Source: Bacteroidota bacterium
GTDB taxonomy: Bacteria; Bacteroidota; Bacteroidia; Bacteroidales; Lentimicrobiaceae
Length of the DNA: 64,000 bases
Direction: 5' to 3'
Assembly: GCA_009773515.1 (NCBI GenBank)
Contig: WSXX01000001.1
Coordinates: 124,001-188,000 of the forward strand
The notes beneath the pieces were generated by a model. It searched no databases. It saw nothing but the letters and a program-made list of their open reading frames with translations, and had not been told where the DNA came from. Position 1 is the stretch's first letter. Each line of letters opens with the position of its first letter. Below are positions 28,162 through 37,050 of this stretch, piece after piece. A program made the position numbers and the translations under genes.

Positions 28162-28420
28162 AATCACCGCCGGTAGGCGGTAGTTACTGAAATATTCACC
28201 TAATCCGTGGAAATCCGTGTAATCCGTGGATAAGTTTTTTCGGGGGAACAACAAGCGATCAGAATCACCGCCGATAGGCGGTAGTTACAGAAATATTCAC
28301 CTAATCCGTGGGAATCCGTGTAATCCGTGGATAAGTTTTTTTTCGGTGGAACGACAAGCGATCAGAATCACCTCCGGTAGGCGGTAGTTACTGAAAAATT
28401 CACCAAATCCGTGGATAGGT
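28162..28420. repeat. ~102-bp tandem repeat, 2.5 copies
   Basis: Units begin AATCACC at 28162, 28263 and 28366, each with CGCCGGTAGGCGGTAGTTAC (variants) and AATCCGTGG repeats that are themselves in short tandem (AATCCGTGGAAATCCGTGT). The third copy is truncated. Confidence 0.93.
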
Positions 28421-28448
28421 ATTTTTTAATCGGAGGAAATGAAAAGAA

Positions 28449-28481
28449 AACCTTCCAGGTTGAAAGAAAACCTGAAAGGTT
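28449..28481. repeat. AACCTTCCAGGTT hairpin element, copy 2
   Basis: AACCTTCCAGGTT (28449-28461) opposite AACCTGAAAGGTT (28469-28481), one mismatch. It has the same orientation and spacing as copy 1, so the two copies bracket the 102-bp array. Confidence 0.88.
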
Positions 28482-28516
28482 ATTTGAAAATCAGCGTAAT
28501 CCGCGATTAGAAAAAC

Positions 28517-29611
28517 TTACATATTTTCGGTTAGTTTCCTGACTATTCTCATTTCGCTGAAAAATTCGCGGAGAATAACCCTCAGCACAGTGTATGCCGG
28601 CACGGCCAGAATCATACCAACAATCCCGAAAAGGCTGCCGGAAATAATAATCACCAAAAAGATTTCAATAGGATGAGCCCGTACGCTGGTGGAATAAATA
28701 ATGGGCTGAAGCAGCAGATTGTCAACAAGATTGCTGCCGGCAAAAACAGCAGCTATGGTAAGGCTTAATGGCAGCACAGAAGCATATGCTCCAAGCGAAA
28801 GACTGCTGATAATTCCGATAATAATTCCGATAGAGGCTCCGATTAACGGACCGAGATAAGGAATTATATTTAACAGTCCGCCAATAAATCCGATCAGCAA
28901 CGCATTCTGCACACCAAAAATGGTTAAGCCAAGGGTAATCAGGGTAATCATGGAAACAACCTCAAGACATAGCCCGAGAAAATATCTGGTAAGTAAGCGT
29001 TTAACCTCTGAAAGAATTCTTGCGGCAGAATCGTTGTACTTCAAGGGCACAAGCAACATAAAAGAGTTGTATAAAAGTGTATCGTCCTTAAGGAAAAAGA
29101 AACTTATAAAAAGGATAGAAAACACAGCCATAAAGAAAGCGCCGGTAAACGAAACCACAAAGTTCAAGGCATTTGTAAATGTTGCTACACTCAGTACAGA
29201 TTGCAGCTTGAGTATAATCGCTTCCTGAACGCCTGATCCTTCCTTCAGAATCCTGAGTTCGTGCAGGGTGGTATCGATAAATGTCAGAGGTTCTCTGAAT
29301 GCATTTGTAAGTGACTGGGAATCAATGCTGCCAATAACCATTGCCTGCTGAACAATCAAAGGAACGATCAATGCCACAAATGAAACTGCAATAACAAATA
29401 TCAGCATCAGCGTCAACAGCGCACTTAAGGTATGAGGAATCTTAAACCGTCCGAAATTCAATTCATCCAGAAAATGAACCATAGGCCGGCCAATCATTGA
29501 AATTACAGCTGCTGCAAGTATATAAAATACAATATTCGAGAAATACCATACAAATAAAATAGCAACAACAGCCAGCGCAGTTCCAAGAATCAGTTTAACC
29601 GTACGGTTCAT
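28517..29611 (-). CDS. AI-2E family transporter (PerM-like membrane protein)
   Basis: 364 aa with about eight TM segments: two N-terminal ones (LILGTALAVVAILFVWYFSNIVFYILAAA split around residue 25), a soluble loop (about 85-150), and a C-terminal bundle containing GFIGGLLNIIPYLGPLIGAS and IIISGSLFGIVGMILAVPAYTVLRV, both conserved in the family. Homologues have been linked to autoinducer-2 export or Na+/H+ antiport, so the substrate is uncertain. Monocistronic; the 3' end faces the repeat region. Confidence 0.88.
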   Translation of the reverse strand: MNRTVKLILGTALAVVAILFVWYFSNIVFYILAAAVISMIGRPMVHFLDELNFGRFKIPHTLSALLTLMLIFVIAVSFVALIVPLIVQQAMVIGSIDSQSLTNAFREPLTFIDTTLHELRILKEGSGVQEAIILKLQSVLSVATFTNALNFVVSFTGAFFMAVFSILFISFFFLKDDTLLYNSFMLLVPLKYNDSAARILSEVKRLLTRYFLGLCLEVVSMITLITLGLTIFGVQNALLIGFIGGLLNIIPYLGPLIGASIGIIIGIISSLSLGAYASVLPLSLTIAAVFAGSNLVDNLLLQPIIYSTSVRAHPIEIFLVIIISGSLFGIVGMILAVPAYTVLRVILREFFSEMRIVRKLTENM

Positions 29612-29755
29612 AATGCGTAATTTTAATGCTAATATACGATTGATTCATAAATCACGGAAATGTAATTCCAAAAACGAAGGAAATCAACATAAAAACCCGA
29701 TGAAAATTCCTTTTCAACTCAAATAGCCCGGGCACGAGCCCATTTTTCATGAAGC

Positions 29756-32194
29756 TTACAAAGCATAATTTATGGAGAGTCTGAAAAACAGATTCCTGCC
29801 AACCTCTTTATCGCTGTAAGCCCCGGCGCGGTAAAAAACCCCAAGCCCGATTGCCGAAATGGATGAACTGATCAGATTGTCTATCAAAAGCCCGGTTTCA
29901 AAATAACCTTTCTCCATCGTTTTGAGTTTTGAATACTGATGGTTTAACCGATTTTGCAGACTTCCGATACCTGCATTAAAAACCAGGGAGGGAATCGGTT
30001 CAAAATGTTTGCTCCTGAATAAAAGTTTACCAAAACTATGGGTGATAAAAGCCGCTGCAAACCGATCGTTCAGAAATTCATCGGGCATCATGGTGGTAAA
30101 ACTGAAAGGTGCGAACAGCGAAAAACCTGAACCACCTCCTCCCCTGCCGTTGATTAATTCTGACATAGGCACTTCACCATCAACCATGCTACCGGTTAGC
30201 CAAACAGTGGTTTTTCCGACAAAACGGAAATCGGCAGCAGCTTTCAATTTGAAATCTACCCTGTTAAAATCAAACTGCCCGTCGAAAAGTCCCTCCTGAC
30301 CACGTGTGTATTGCAACCATATTTCAGGATTGCCGGTTCCGGTTGAAACCTGATTAAACTGATCTCTGATAAAGCGCTCGCCCCATGCATATTTCACACC
30401 GGCAGTTACTTTGCCGAAGCGGTGGTTCCGGCTGAGCACGGTCAGACTTTCGCTTTGCCTGCGGAATGCATAATCATCGCCAGACTGTTTGTACTCACTG
30501 GCAATGCCAATGCCCGCTGAAATATAGCGCAGCATTCTGAAAGTAAGCATTGCATCTGTTCTCAGGGTTTTGTCCATTTCCCTGACGTAAAAATTCCGGT
30601 AATTCAAGGCATTGAATCCGGTGTTCTGATCATCAAAAAAAGTGGTGCCTGCCGATTCGGTAAGATCATAAGCGTGACTAAAGGCCAGTTTCAAATTCCC
30701 ATACCTTTGAAGTTTAAACGAGAGCCGGCTGCCATATTTTGCCTCCTTATCGCCAAAGCCATAACCCCAATAACCGCCAATTTTTACAATGCCTGAAAGT
30801 TTATCGCTGCTTGATAGTCCAAGCCCGAAATATGAACCTTCATACTTACTGTACCTGAAAATCCGGTTCAGATCAATCTCCACATAACCTATAGGCAAAC
30901 GTCCTGAAATCAAGGCATTCAGACCTTTCATTCTTCTGTCGAAATGGTTCGCTTTGCCAATGCTGTCGAGCACTCGGTAGGTATTTATTTCGCGCATCAC
31001 CAGCGAATCAACCCTGTAAGCCGACCAATATGCTTCATCACGATTGTTGGCTTCAGGCATAATTTCAGCCGAAATATTTGCCGGGGCCTGCTTTACCGGT
31101 TTGCCGCTGAAGTCAATATTGCGTCGGTAACTTTTGCCGATTCCCACAGGTCGGGTGCTGCTGAGATTGATGGTGTTGAAGGTAATTTCGGTGTTCAACT
31201 GAACCGGAAACCAATGTTTTCCCTCAACAAATTCATACATCTGCTGAATGCGCACACCAATTTTTTCATCAGCCCTTGCAGGTTCGGCAATTACATTGCT
31301 TACCGCCCAAAGGTTGCTGCTGATGTAAAGCAGCCCTTTTAAACCGTCGAAATTTTTCCCGGACCTGGGTTTATAAGAAATAACAAAAGTTGTATCTTTC
31401 TGATTTTCATGGAAAACCGTATCGCGGATCGCAAAAAAGTAATGGTTTACGGAATTCGGGCTAACCGGATTGATGTATTTTTTATCAAGAATATTGATGG
31501 TTTCATCGTAAAACGAAGTGGACTGAAGTTGTGATATGAGGAAAAGAAAAAGCGGATCTTTTAATCCGGAAACGCGGGTGGCAATCACCTTGTCAAAACT
31601 TCTTCCCGGAGAAATATAGCTGTGCTCTGCTACCGATTCCATCAGGAAAAGATGCTGTTTTTCAATAACTTCCAGCAGCCTGATATCAGATGAATCAGAC
31701 CTGGCAATAATTTTCTCCTTGAGCGAATCGGCATTTACGGTAAAAATCATTTTATCGTAAGAGGTAAAAGTGTAGTTGGGAATATTCTCAGGGTTGTTGA
31801 CCTTACGGTTGTTCACCGCGTTGATGATAATCCGGTGCGCAGGATTTTCTCCGGCTGCAATAACGACTTCCGAAAGCTCAAACTGAATCTTAGACATTCT
31901 TATGTTCAGCTGTTTCCCGGACACCTGCACATTTACAGGCTTATAACCAACATAACTCAACCGAAGTGTTTTGAAAGGTTCGTTTCCCGAAAGGGCAAAC
32001 CGGCCATCAATATCAGTTACGCCGCCATGCCGGCCATCGTTGATAAGCATATTGACAAATGCAAGGGGTTCGCCGGTGAGGGAATCTGTTACCCGGCCAT
32101 GCAAGGTGAAACCCTGCCCCGATACTGATAAAAAAGGACTGATGGCAAACCACGTTAAAAATGCAAGAATCAGTTTTATATTTCTGATTTTCAT
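29756..32194 (-). CDS. DUF5686 outer-membrane protein with CarboxypepD_reg-like domain
   Basis: 812 aa from the ATG at 32194, which starts the signal peptide MKIRNIKLILAFLTWF ending VSGQ; longer frames add no signal. An N-terminal carboxypeptidase regulatory-like domain (FTLHGRVTDSLTGEPLAFVN, TDIDGRFALSG, LRLSYVGYKPV) precedes a long DUF5686 region that ends as an outer-membrane barrel (FRLSINYAL terminal strand). It resembles TonB-dependent receptors at the N-terminus but has no plug. Such proteins are common in Bacteroidetes; function unknown. The neighbouring AI-2E gene is on the same strand, 144 bp downstream. Confidence 0.85.
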   Translation of the reverse strand: MKIRNIKLILAFLTWFAISPFLSVSGQGFTLHGRVTDSLTGEPLAFVNMLINDGRHGGVTDIDGRFALSGNEPFKTLRLSYVGYKPVNVQVSGKQLNIRMSKIQFELSEVVIAAGENPAHRIIINAVNNRKVNNPENIPNYTFTSYDKMIFTVNADSLKEKIIARSDSSDIRLLEVIEKQHLFLMESVAEHSYISPGRSFDKVIATRVSGLKDPLFLFLISQLQSTSFYDETINILDKKYINPVSPNSVNHYFFAIRDTVFHENQKDTTFVISYKPRSGKNFDGLKGLLYISSNLWAVSNVIAEPARADEKIGVRIQQMYEFVEGKHWFPVQLNTEITFNTINLSSTRPVGIGKSYRRNIDFSGKPVKQAPANISAEIMPEANNRDEAYWSAYRVDSLVMREINTYRVLDSIGKANHFDRRMKGLNALISGRLPIGYVEIDLNRIFRYSKYEGSYFGLGLSSSDKLSGIVKIGGYWGYGFGDKEAKYGSRLSFKLQRYGNLKLAFSHAYDLTESAGTTFFDDQNTGFNALNYRNFYVREMDKTLRTDAMLTFRMLRYISAGIGIASEYKQSGDDYAFRRQSESLTVLSRNHRFGKVTAGVKYAWGERFIRDQFNQVSTGTGNPEIWLQYTRGQEGLFDGQFDFNRVDFKLKAAADFRFVGKTTVWLTGSMVDGEVPMSELINGRGGGGSGFSLFAPFSFTTMMPDEFLNDRFAAAFITHSFGKLLFRSKHFEPIPSLVFNAGIGSLQNRLNHQYSKLKTMEKGYFETGLLIDNLISSSISAIGLGVFYRAGAYSDKEVGRNLFFRLSINYAL

Positions 32195-32307
32195 GTGTTT
32201 TTGAAATGAATTCATTGATGCCGGAGTCCTGTTGATCAAGTTTTATGGATTGTCGGGTAATGAAAAATGAAAATATCTGTCACTCTAGTCCGGTTAAATT
32301 AAAAATG

Positions 32308-32416
32308 TTTGCCACGAAGACACTAAGGCACTAATTTTCACTAAAATATCAAAATATATTCGTGCATCCCTGACTGCCGTCAGCCTGCCTTTGTGACTTT
32401 GTGCCTTTGTGGCAAA
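32308..32416. repeat. Inverted-repeat element with TTTGCCACGAAG arms
   Basis: TTTGCCACGAAG (32308-32319) is opposed by CTTTGTGGCAAA (32405-32416), with further arm matches inward (ACACTAAGGCAC opposite GTGACTTTGTGCC). About 85 bp lie between. It has the form of a short non-autonomous palindromic repeat. Confidence 0.75.
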
Positions 32417-32478
32417 AACAATTGCCAAAAATCTGTTCCCAAAATTAAGGTTTTGGCGGCTATAAAAACATGGTTGAT

Positions 32479-32486
32479 TATCTTTG
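32479..32486 (+). promoter_or_regulatory. -7 box TATCTTTG
   Basis: Exact TAnnTTTG match. It lies downstream of the first in-frame ATG (32470) and 19 bp before the ATG at 32506, so the latter is chosen as the start. Confidence 0.6.
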
Positions 32487-32505
32487 TGCTGAAATCTTTC
32501 AAAAA

Positions 32506-33327
32506 ATGCTTCAACGTTTACTAAGTTACCTCGATAAGCAGCTTGTTGCATTTGACATTAACTTCGTCATAGTCTGCGACAGCTTTAACTTTGATGCCAT
32601 CCACGACATGAGGGTTGCTGTAAAGCGGATGCGGGCATTGATGATACTTGCTGAAAAATTGCAACCTTCGTTCAACAGTGCTGAAACCGAAGGCGAATTG
32701 AAGCAGCTTTTCAGGCTTTCGGGCAAAATGCGCGATGCACAGGTGCAACAATCGCTGCTTGCAGATTACGCGGAGAAACTGAATATCAGTTTCGGGGAAT
32801 ATGACCTTTATCTCAGAAACTTTGAGAAAAAGTCCATCAAAAAATTCACATCTTATCTGAAAGTCAATACCTCAACAGATTTTACCGGAAATCTCAGCCA
32901 GACACTTACTGATCTTTTTAACAAAACGGAGAGCGCTCAGATTGTTACGGCAATCAATTTGCTGGTGGATGAATTGCTTGCGAAAGTGCGCGAAATGAAT
33001 GATGATCAGCAACACGACGAACATTTGCATGAGATACGCCGCAAACTTAAACAGTGCAATTATCTGCTTTCGGTGTTCGATAAAAATGATCCCGGTCTGC
33101 CGAGGTTAAATGAAACCCTGCAACTTCTCGAAAAAGCAAACAATCTGCTGGGCGAATGGCACGATCATGATGTGGCGCGGGAGTTTCTGTTTAATTTTCT
33201 GAGCAACAAAAACCATGACGATTATCCGGGTTATAGCCGGTATAAGTTGTTACTTGAAAAAACCGGTGAGCGGAAGCATTTTCTGCATATGGAGATTATA
33301 GGGATGATGGAGGTGGAACTGGGGTAA
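32506..33327 (+). CDS. CHAD domain protein
   Basis: 273 aa from the ATG at 32506. FDAIHDMRVAVKRMRALMIL (about 25-45) and EHLHEIRRKLKQCNYLLSVF carry the paired conserved His and Arg/Lys residues of the CHAD (conserved histidine alpha-helical) domain; LGEWHDHDVAREFL is the third conserved helix. CHAD proteins bind inorganic polyphosphate. There is no CYTH domain fused and no polyphosphate kinase nearby. All-alpha, no signal peptide. Confidence 0.9.
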   Translation: MLQRLLSYLDKQLVAFDINFVIVCDSFNFDAIHDMRVAVKRMRALMILAEKLQPSFNSAETEGELKQLFRLSGKMRDAQVQQSLLADYAEKLNISFGEYDLYLRNFEKKSIKKFTSYLKVNTSTDFTGNLSQTLTDLFNKTESAQIVTAINLLVDELLAKVREMNDDQQHDEHLHEIRRKLKQCNYLLSVFDKNDPGLPRLNETLQLLEKANNLLGEWHDHDVAREFLFNFLSNKNHDDYPGYSRYKLLLEKTGERKHFLHMEIIGMMEVELG

Positions 33328-33330
33328 GAA

Positions 33331-33411
33331 GGAGGACAAGGGGACGAGGGGACGGGGAGACTTGATCTTCAGACAAGGAGACGGGGAGACGGGGAGACAA
33401 GGGGAGTGGAG
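33331..33411 (+). repeat. G/A-rich GGGGAGAC repeat tract
   Basis: A strongly strand-asymmetric purine run just after the CHAD gene with repeats of GGGGAGAC/GGGGACGAGG. It is broken once by CTTGATCTTCAGAC. Not coding. Confidence 0.8.
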
Positions 33412-33450
33412 AGTGAAAAGTGAAGAATGAAGAATGATAGCATTAGAATT

Positions 33451-33492
33451 ATTTTGCGAAAAGTACCGAAAAGTGGTATTTTTCGCAAAAAT
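33451..33492. repeat. Long AT-rich inverted repeat
   Basis: ATTTTGCGAAAAGTACC (33451-33467) opposite GGTATTTTTCGCAAAAAT (33475-33492), 7-nt loop, about 16 paired bases. There is no gene between 33328 and 33979. Confidence 0.85.
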
Positions 33493-33612
33493 TATCTCAC
33501 GTGGTTTCTCGGCTAAGCGGAATTTAGCTACGCTGAGTTCGTCCGTTTAAGCGGCCTCGGTTGTAATGCCGCCCTAAACACCATTGAATAGTGGCAATTC
33601 CATAAAGCTGCG

Positions 33613-33809
33613 CCAAAGAAAAGACACATAAATTTTAATGTTTGCCAGACACTGATATTCTATCCTTTAAAGACTCCTAATGCAGCATTACTGCTTGTTT
33701 TGAATCGTTCTAAATTTCATTTTGCGTTTGTTTGCTCTTTTCTGTTTTTTATATCTTTACAATTCATTTTTCTTTATAAAATCAATTTTTGTAATTGAAT
33801 TTATTCAGT
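33613..33809 (+). repeat. Dispersed ~200-bp repeat, copy A
   Basis: Starts CCAAAGAAAAGACACAT and ends TTTATTCAG. It aligns over its whole length with 36849-37050, sharing for example TTTGAATCGTTCTAAATTTC and TTTATATCTTTACAATTC. No conserved frame. It ends 170 bp before the subtilase start and may supply the upstream sequence for that gene. Confidence 0.85.
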
Positions 33810-33979
33810 ATATGAAACGATGACTTCCCTGGTGACTATATTTTAATTCAGTCACAATGCATTGAGATATCCGTACCATAAGCGTTTATTTTTCCTATTA
33901 CCGGAAAATCACAGAGAAAAAAAAACATATCCAATCATCTGATAATCAGCAAATCCAACAAAATCTAAAATCATCACTC

Positions 33980-35620
33980 ATGAAAAGAAATGCTTACAGG
34001 CTTTTTGTAACTCTTACATTGTTACTCTGTTATTCAGCGCTTTATGCTCAGCCAGCCGGAGTTTCTACCATCGATTCCCTCAATCTTAAATACCTCAACT
34101 GGTATAACCTGAATCCACAAAGCGACAGGATTGAAGGGACATCTGTGAACAAGGCTTACGCTGAACTTCTGGCAGGTAAAACTCCTCGGAAAAAGATTGT
34201 GGTGGCTGTTATTGACGGCGGTGTGGATATAACGCATCCCGATCTTAAAGGAAAAATATGGACCAATCCGCGCGAAATTGCAGGCAATGGCCTGGATGAT
34301 GACAACAATGGTTATGCTGACGATATTCATGGCTGGAATTTTATCGGCAACAAACAGGGTGAAAACCTGCTGTACGAGCATATGGAGTTCGTGCGGATTT
34401 ATAAATCTATGAAAGCTGAATTCGGAAACATAACTCAGATTGAAAAGGTAGCGCCAGCCGACAGAGATCGTTATAAATTGTTCGACAAGTGCAGGGCAAA
34501 GTATGATGATGAGCTTAAGAAACATACCGAAATGAATAAAAGCCTTGAGAACTTTGAAGCCTATTACAAATCAAAAGAAGACTACCTGAAAAGATACCTG
34601 AGAAAGGATAAAATTACCGAGGAAGACATAAAAGCCATCAAATCTAAATCAAAAAATGTGAATGAAGCGAAAAAAGTAATGCTTGATTTGTATAAAAAAG
34701 GCTTTACTTACAGCGATCTGGCAGGCATGAGGAAGCGGACAAGTGAACAACTGAACTATTACCTGAATCTTGATTTTGATCCGCGAAAACTGGTGGGTGA
34801 CAATCCCGACGATATCACCGATGTTGATTATGGAAATGCCGATGTTAAAGGTCCGAGGTCGTTTCACGGAACATTTGTTTCGGGCATTATTACGGCAAAC
34901 AGAAATAACGGCATCGGAACCGACGGCATTGCAGAAAATGTTGAAATTATGGTTTTGAGGGCTGTGCCTGACGGCGATGAACGCGATAAGGATATTGCCC
35001 TGGCGATCCGATACGCGGTTGACAACGGAGCAAACATTATCAACATGAGTTTTGGCAAATATTTTTCTGTAAACCACCGTTTTATGGAAGAGGCCATACA
35101 GTATGCCGATAATCACAATGTGCTGATGATTCACTCTGCCGGCAATGCATCCGACAACCTTGACCTGATTGATCATTATCCATCATCGGTAATTGGAAAT
35201 AATACGTTTGCAAAAAACTGGATTACTGTTGGTGCAACTACCGACAAAGCCGATAAGAATTTCTGCGGGGTGTTTTCAAATTATGGTACAAAAACGGTAG
35301 ATCTTTTTGCGCCGGGGGTGAATATTATTTCGCTTTTCCCCGAAAATGCCTATAAAATGGGAGATGGTACCAGTTATTCGGGGCCGGTTGTTGCCGGAAT
35401 CGCTGCTCTGGTCTGGTCATATTACCCTGAACTCTCCGCGCAGCAGCTAAAAGACATACTGCTTAACTCAGCTACAAATTACCCCAAACTGAAAGTTTAT
35501 ATACCCGATACTTCTTCAAAAAAGAAGACCAAAACAGCTTTTTCTGAGCTTTCAACAACCGGAGGAGTTGTGAATGCATACAATGCACTAAAACTTGCCG
35601 GGGAAACTGCAGGCAAATAG
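33980..35620 (+). CDS. Secreted S8 family (subtilisin-like) serine protease
   Basis: 546 aa with a signal peptide MKRNAYRLFVTLTLLLCYSALYA. Catalytic residues are Asp79 (VAVIDGGVDITHPD), His296 (FHGTFVSGII) and Ser465 (GDGTSYSGPVVAG), with AAGNASDNLDL supplying the oxyanion Asn region. The 217 residues between Asp and His are far more than in subtilisin and form a Lys/Glu-rich helical insertion (about 130-260). No pro-domain of usual size and no type IX sorting domain are evident, so it may stay in the periplasm or on the cell. Substrate unknown. It lies between the two copies of a 200-bp repeat. Confidence 0.9.
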   Translation: MKRNAYRLFVTLTLLLCYSALYAQPAGVSTIDSLNLKYLNWYNLNPQSDRIEGTSVNKAYAELLAGKTPRKKIVVAVIDGGVDITHPDLKGKIWTNPREIAGNGLDDDNNGYADDIHGWNFIGNKQGENLLYEHMEFVRIYKSMKAEFGNITQIEKVAPADRDRYKLFDKCRAKYDDELKKHTEMNKSLENFEAYYKSKEDYLKRYLRKDKITEEDIKAIKSKSKNVNEAKKVMLDLYKKGFTYSDLAGMRKRTSEQLNYYLNLDFDPRKLVGDNPDDITDVDYGNADVKGPRSFHGTFVSGIITANRNNGIGTDGIAENVEIMVLRAVPDGDERDKDIALAIRYAVDNGANIINMSFGKYFSVNHRFMEEAIQYADNHNVLMIHSAGNASDNLDLIDHYPSSVIGNNTFAKNWITVGATTDKADKNFCGVFSNYGTKTVDLFAPGVNIISLFPENAYKMGDGTSYSGPVVAGIAALVWSYYPELSAQQLKDILLNSATNYPKLKVYIPDTSSKKKTKTAFSELSTTGGVVNAYNALKLAGETAGK

Positions 35621-35668
35621 CTGAATCTGAGCCCGGCGGAGATTGGGACGATAATATCTTTTAGGAAT

Positions 35669-35700
35669 AACCTACCGGGTTTCTTTCAACCTGGAAGGTT
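35669..35700. repeat. AACCTTCCAGGTT hairpin element, diverged copy
   Basis: AACCTACCGGGTT (35669-35681) opposite AACCTGGAAGGTT (35688-35700), loop TCTTTC, two mismatches in the stem. Confidence 0.75.
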
Positions 35701-35914
35701 TCTTTTTCCAACGACGAAACGATCACAGAGTTTTAACCGCGAATTATGCGAATTACGTGAATCATATGGATGCTGGCTAAGCGAAGCTTAATCCACAATG
35801 CAAACTTTTCACTCTTCTCTTTTTGGTCCCTGAGCTGGTTGGTGAGCTTTGGTTGGTGAGCTTTTCGTCGAACCATCGTCAAACCATGTCGAAGGGCACT
35901 TTTCACTTTTCTTT

Positions 35915-36159
35915 CTCCTTCGGTCATTGCTTGAGTCGCGATTATTTATTTTCTGTCACTCAGGCCGTTAGGCCTCGTATCCGTCCCGTTCATATTAATG
36001 ATATGTATAGCTATCAGGATCAGGAACGGGACGACTGCCTAAAATTTGACTATAATGCTTTTGATGTAGTCGCTTTCAAAATCTTAAACAATCGCTGGTG
36101 GAAGTCAATTTTAGAAGGTCGCTCCCGCGGATACTGAAAATTTGAGCTCTTCTTTGCGG
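35915..36159. repeat. Structured non-coding element, copy 1
   Basis: Nested complementary arms: GTATCCG (35977-35983) with CGGATAC (36128-36134); inside it CTAAAATTTGACT (36039-36051) with AGTCAATTTTAG (36103-36114; one bulged T), extended by GAC (36033-36035) with GTC (36118-36120). A hairpin AGGCC-GTTA-GGCCT lies at 35962-35975. A copy-specific hairpin CGTCCCGTTC (35982-35991) with GAACGGGACG (36024-36033) is inserted. The element starts CTCCTTCGG and ends GAGCTCTTCTTTGCGG. Strand of any transcript unknown. Confidence 0.7.
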
Positions 36160-36206
36160 TTGCAATGCCACCAGTCGATTAGCTTACGCTTTCGGCGTTT
36201 CGGAGT

Positions 36207-36239
36207 AACCTTCCAGGTTTTCTTTCAACCTGGAAGGTT
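36207..36239. repeat. AACCTTCCAGGTT hairpin element, perfect copy
   Basis: AACCTTCCAGGTT (36207-36219) and AACCTGGAAGGTT (36227-36239), perfect 13-bp stem, loop TTCTTTC. It sits between the two structured elements. Confidence 0.9.
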
Positions 36240-36280
36240 TTCTTTCACAATGACGAAACGTCAATAAGTGGTTTTTCTAC

Positions 36281-36483
36281 CTCCTTCGGCCATTGCTTGA
36301 GTCACAAAATCCCGCTTTTCTGTCACTCAGGCCGTTAGGCCTCGTATCCGCTCAACGACTGCCTAAAATTTGACCGTAAAGGATTTAATGTTTAAGTTTT
36401 CAAAATCTTAAACAATCGCTCGCGCAGGTCAATTTTAGAAGGTCGTTTCCGCGGATACTGAAAATCTGAGCTCTTCTTTACGG
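36281..36483. repeat. Structured non-coding element, copy 2
   Basis: GTATCCGC (36344-36351) with GCGGATAC (36451-36458); CTAAAATTTGACC with GGTCAATTTTAG (arms 36357-36375 and 36427-36444). The innermost pair is C-G where copy 1 has T-A, so both bases changed together. An inner hairpin GTTTAAG (36390-36396) with CTTAAAC (36407-36413) is seen only here. It lacks the 43-nt hairpin insertion of copy 1, a length difference that is not a multiple of three. Confidence 0.7.
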
Positions 36484-36699
36484 ATGTTCTTCCACATCTC
36501 GAGATAACCTAACAAATTTTCCTGCCCGGGGCCATCAGTCTTTCTTCCTGGAAGGTATCGCCTCTCTCCAATAACTGATCACCCTCACCAGCAGAATTTA
36601 CCTCCGCCGAATTCCCACTCCCAGAGCCATAGAAAATGTCTCATTTCTCTATTCCATTTCTTCCAAAACCACAGTATAATAAGGCATACGATGTATTTA

Positions 36700-36750
36700 A
36701 ACCGTAGTTTAACCGTATTTATACGGTTGAAATACGGTTAAACTACGGTT
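36700..36750. repeat. 21-bp perfect inverted repeat built of ACCGTA units
   Basis: 36700-36720 is the exact reverse complement of 36730-36750, with a 9-nt centre ATACGGTTG. Five heptamers AACCGTA/TACGGTT occur within 51 bp, one of them in the centre. The surrounding 36484-36848 holds no gene. It could be a hairpin or a multi-site operator. Confidence 0.92.
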
Positions 36751-36848
36751 AAAAACCGAATGAATCCAAATTCTATTATCTTGTAATCACATCATAAAAT
36801 AAATTATGGCAATATTATCACCATTGAATTTGTAATTCAAAAAAAGTT

Positions 36849-37050
36849 CCAAAGAAAAGACACATCCGCTGAATAAAATATGTTGTTTTGCCAGGCACTG
36901 AAGTTCTGCCCTTTAAAGATTCCTGATACAGCAATACCGCTTATTTTGAATCGTTCTAAATTTCATTTTGTTTTTGTTCGCTCCATTTTATCTTTTATAT
37001 CTTTACAATTCATTTTTACGAATAAAATAGATTTTTCCGGATTCATTCAG
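36849..37050 (+). repeat. Dispersed ~200-bp repeat, copy B
   Basis: Starts CCAAAGAAAAGACACAT and ends TTCATTCAG. It is the diverged direct repeat of 33613-33809, in the same orientation, about 3.2 kb downstream. No gene lies between it and 37445. Confidence 0.85.

Noticed and set aside
27698-28420. CRISPR array
   Set aside because: Repeats are tandem units of about 100-120 bp without unique spacers, and no cas genes are present.
35823-36137. 104-codon open frame in the repeat region
   Set aside because: It overlaps structured element copy 1; copy 2 differs by a 43-nt insertion and has stops in the matching frame, so coding is not conserved.
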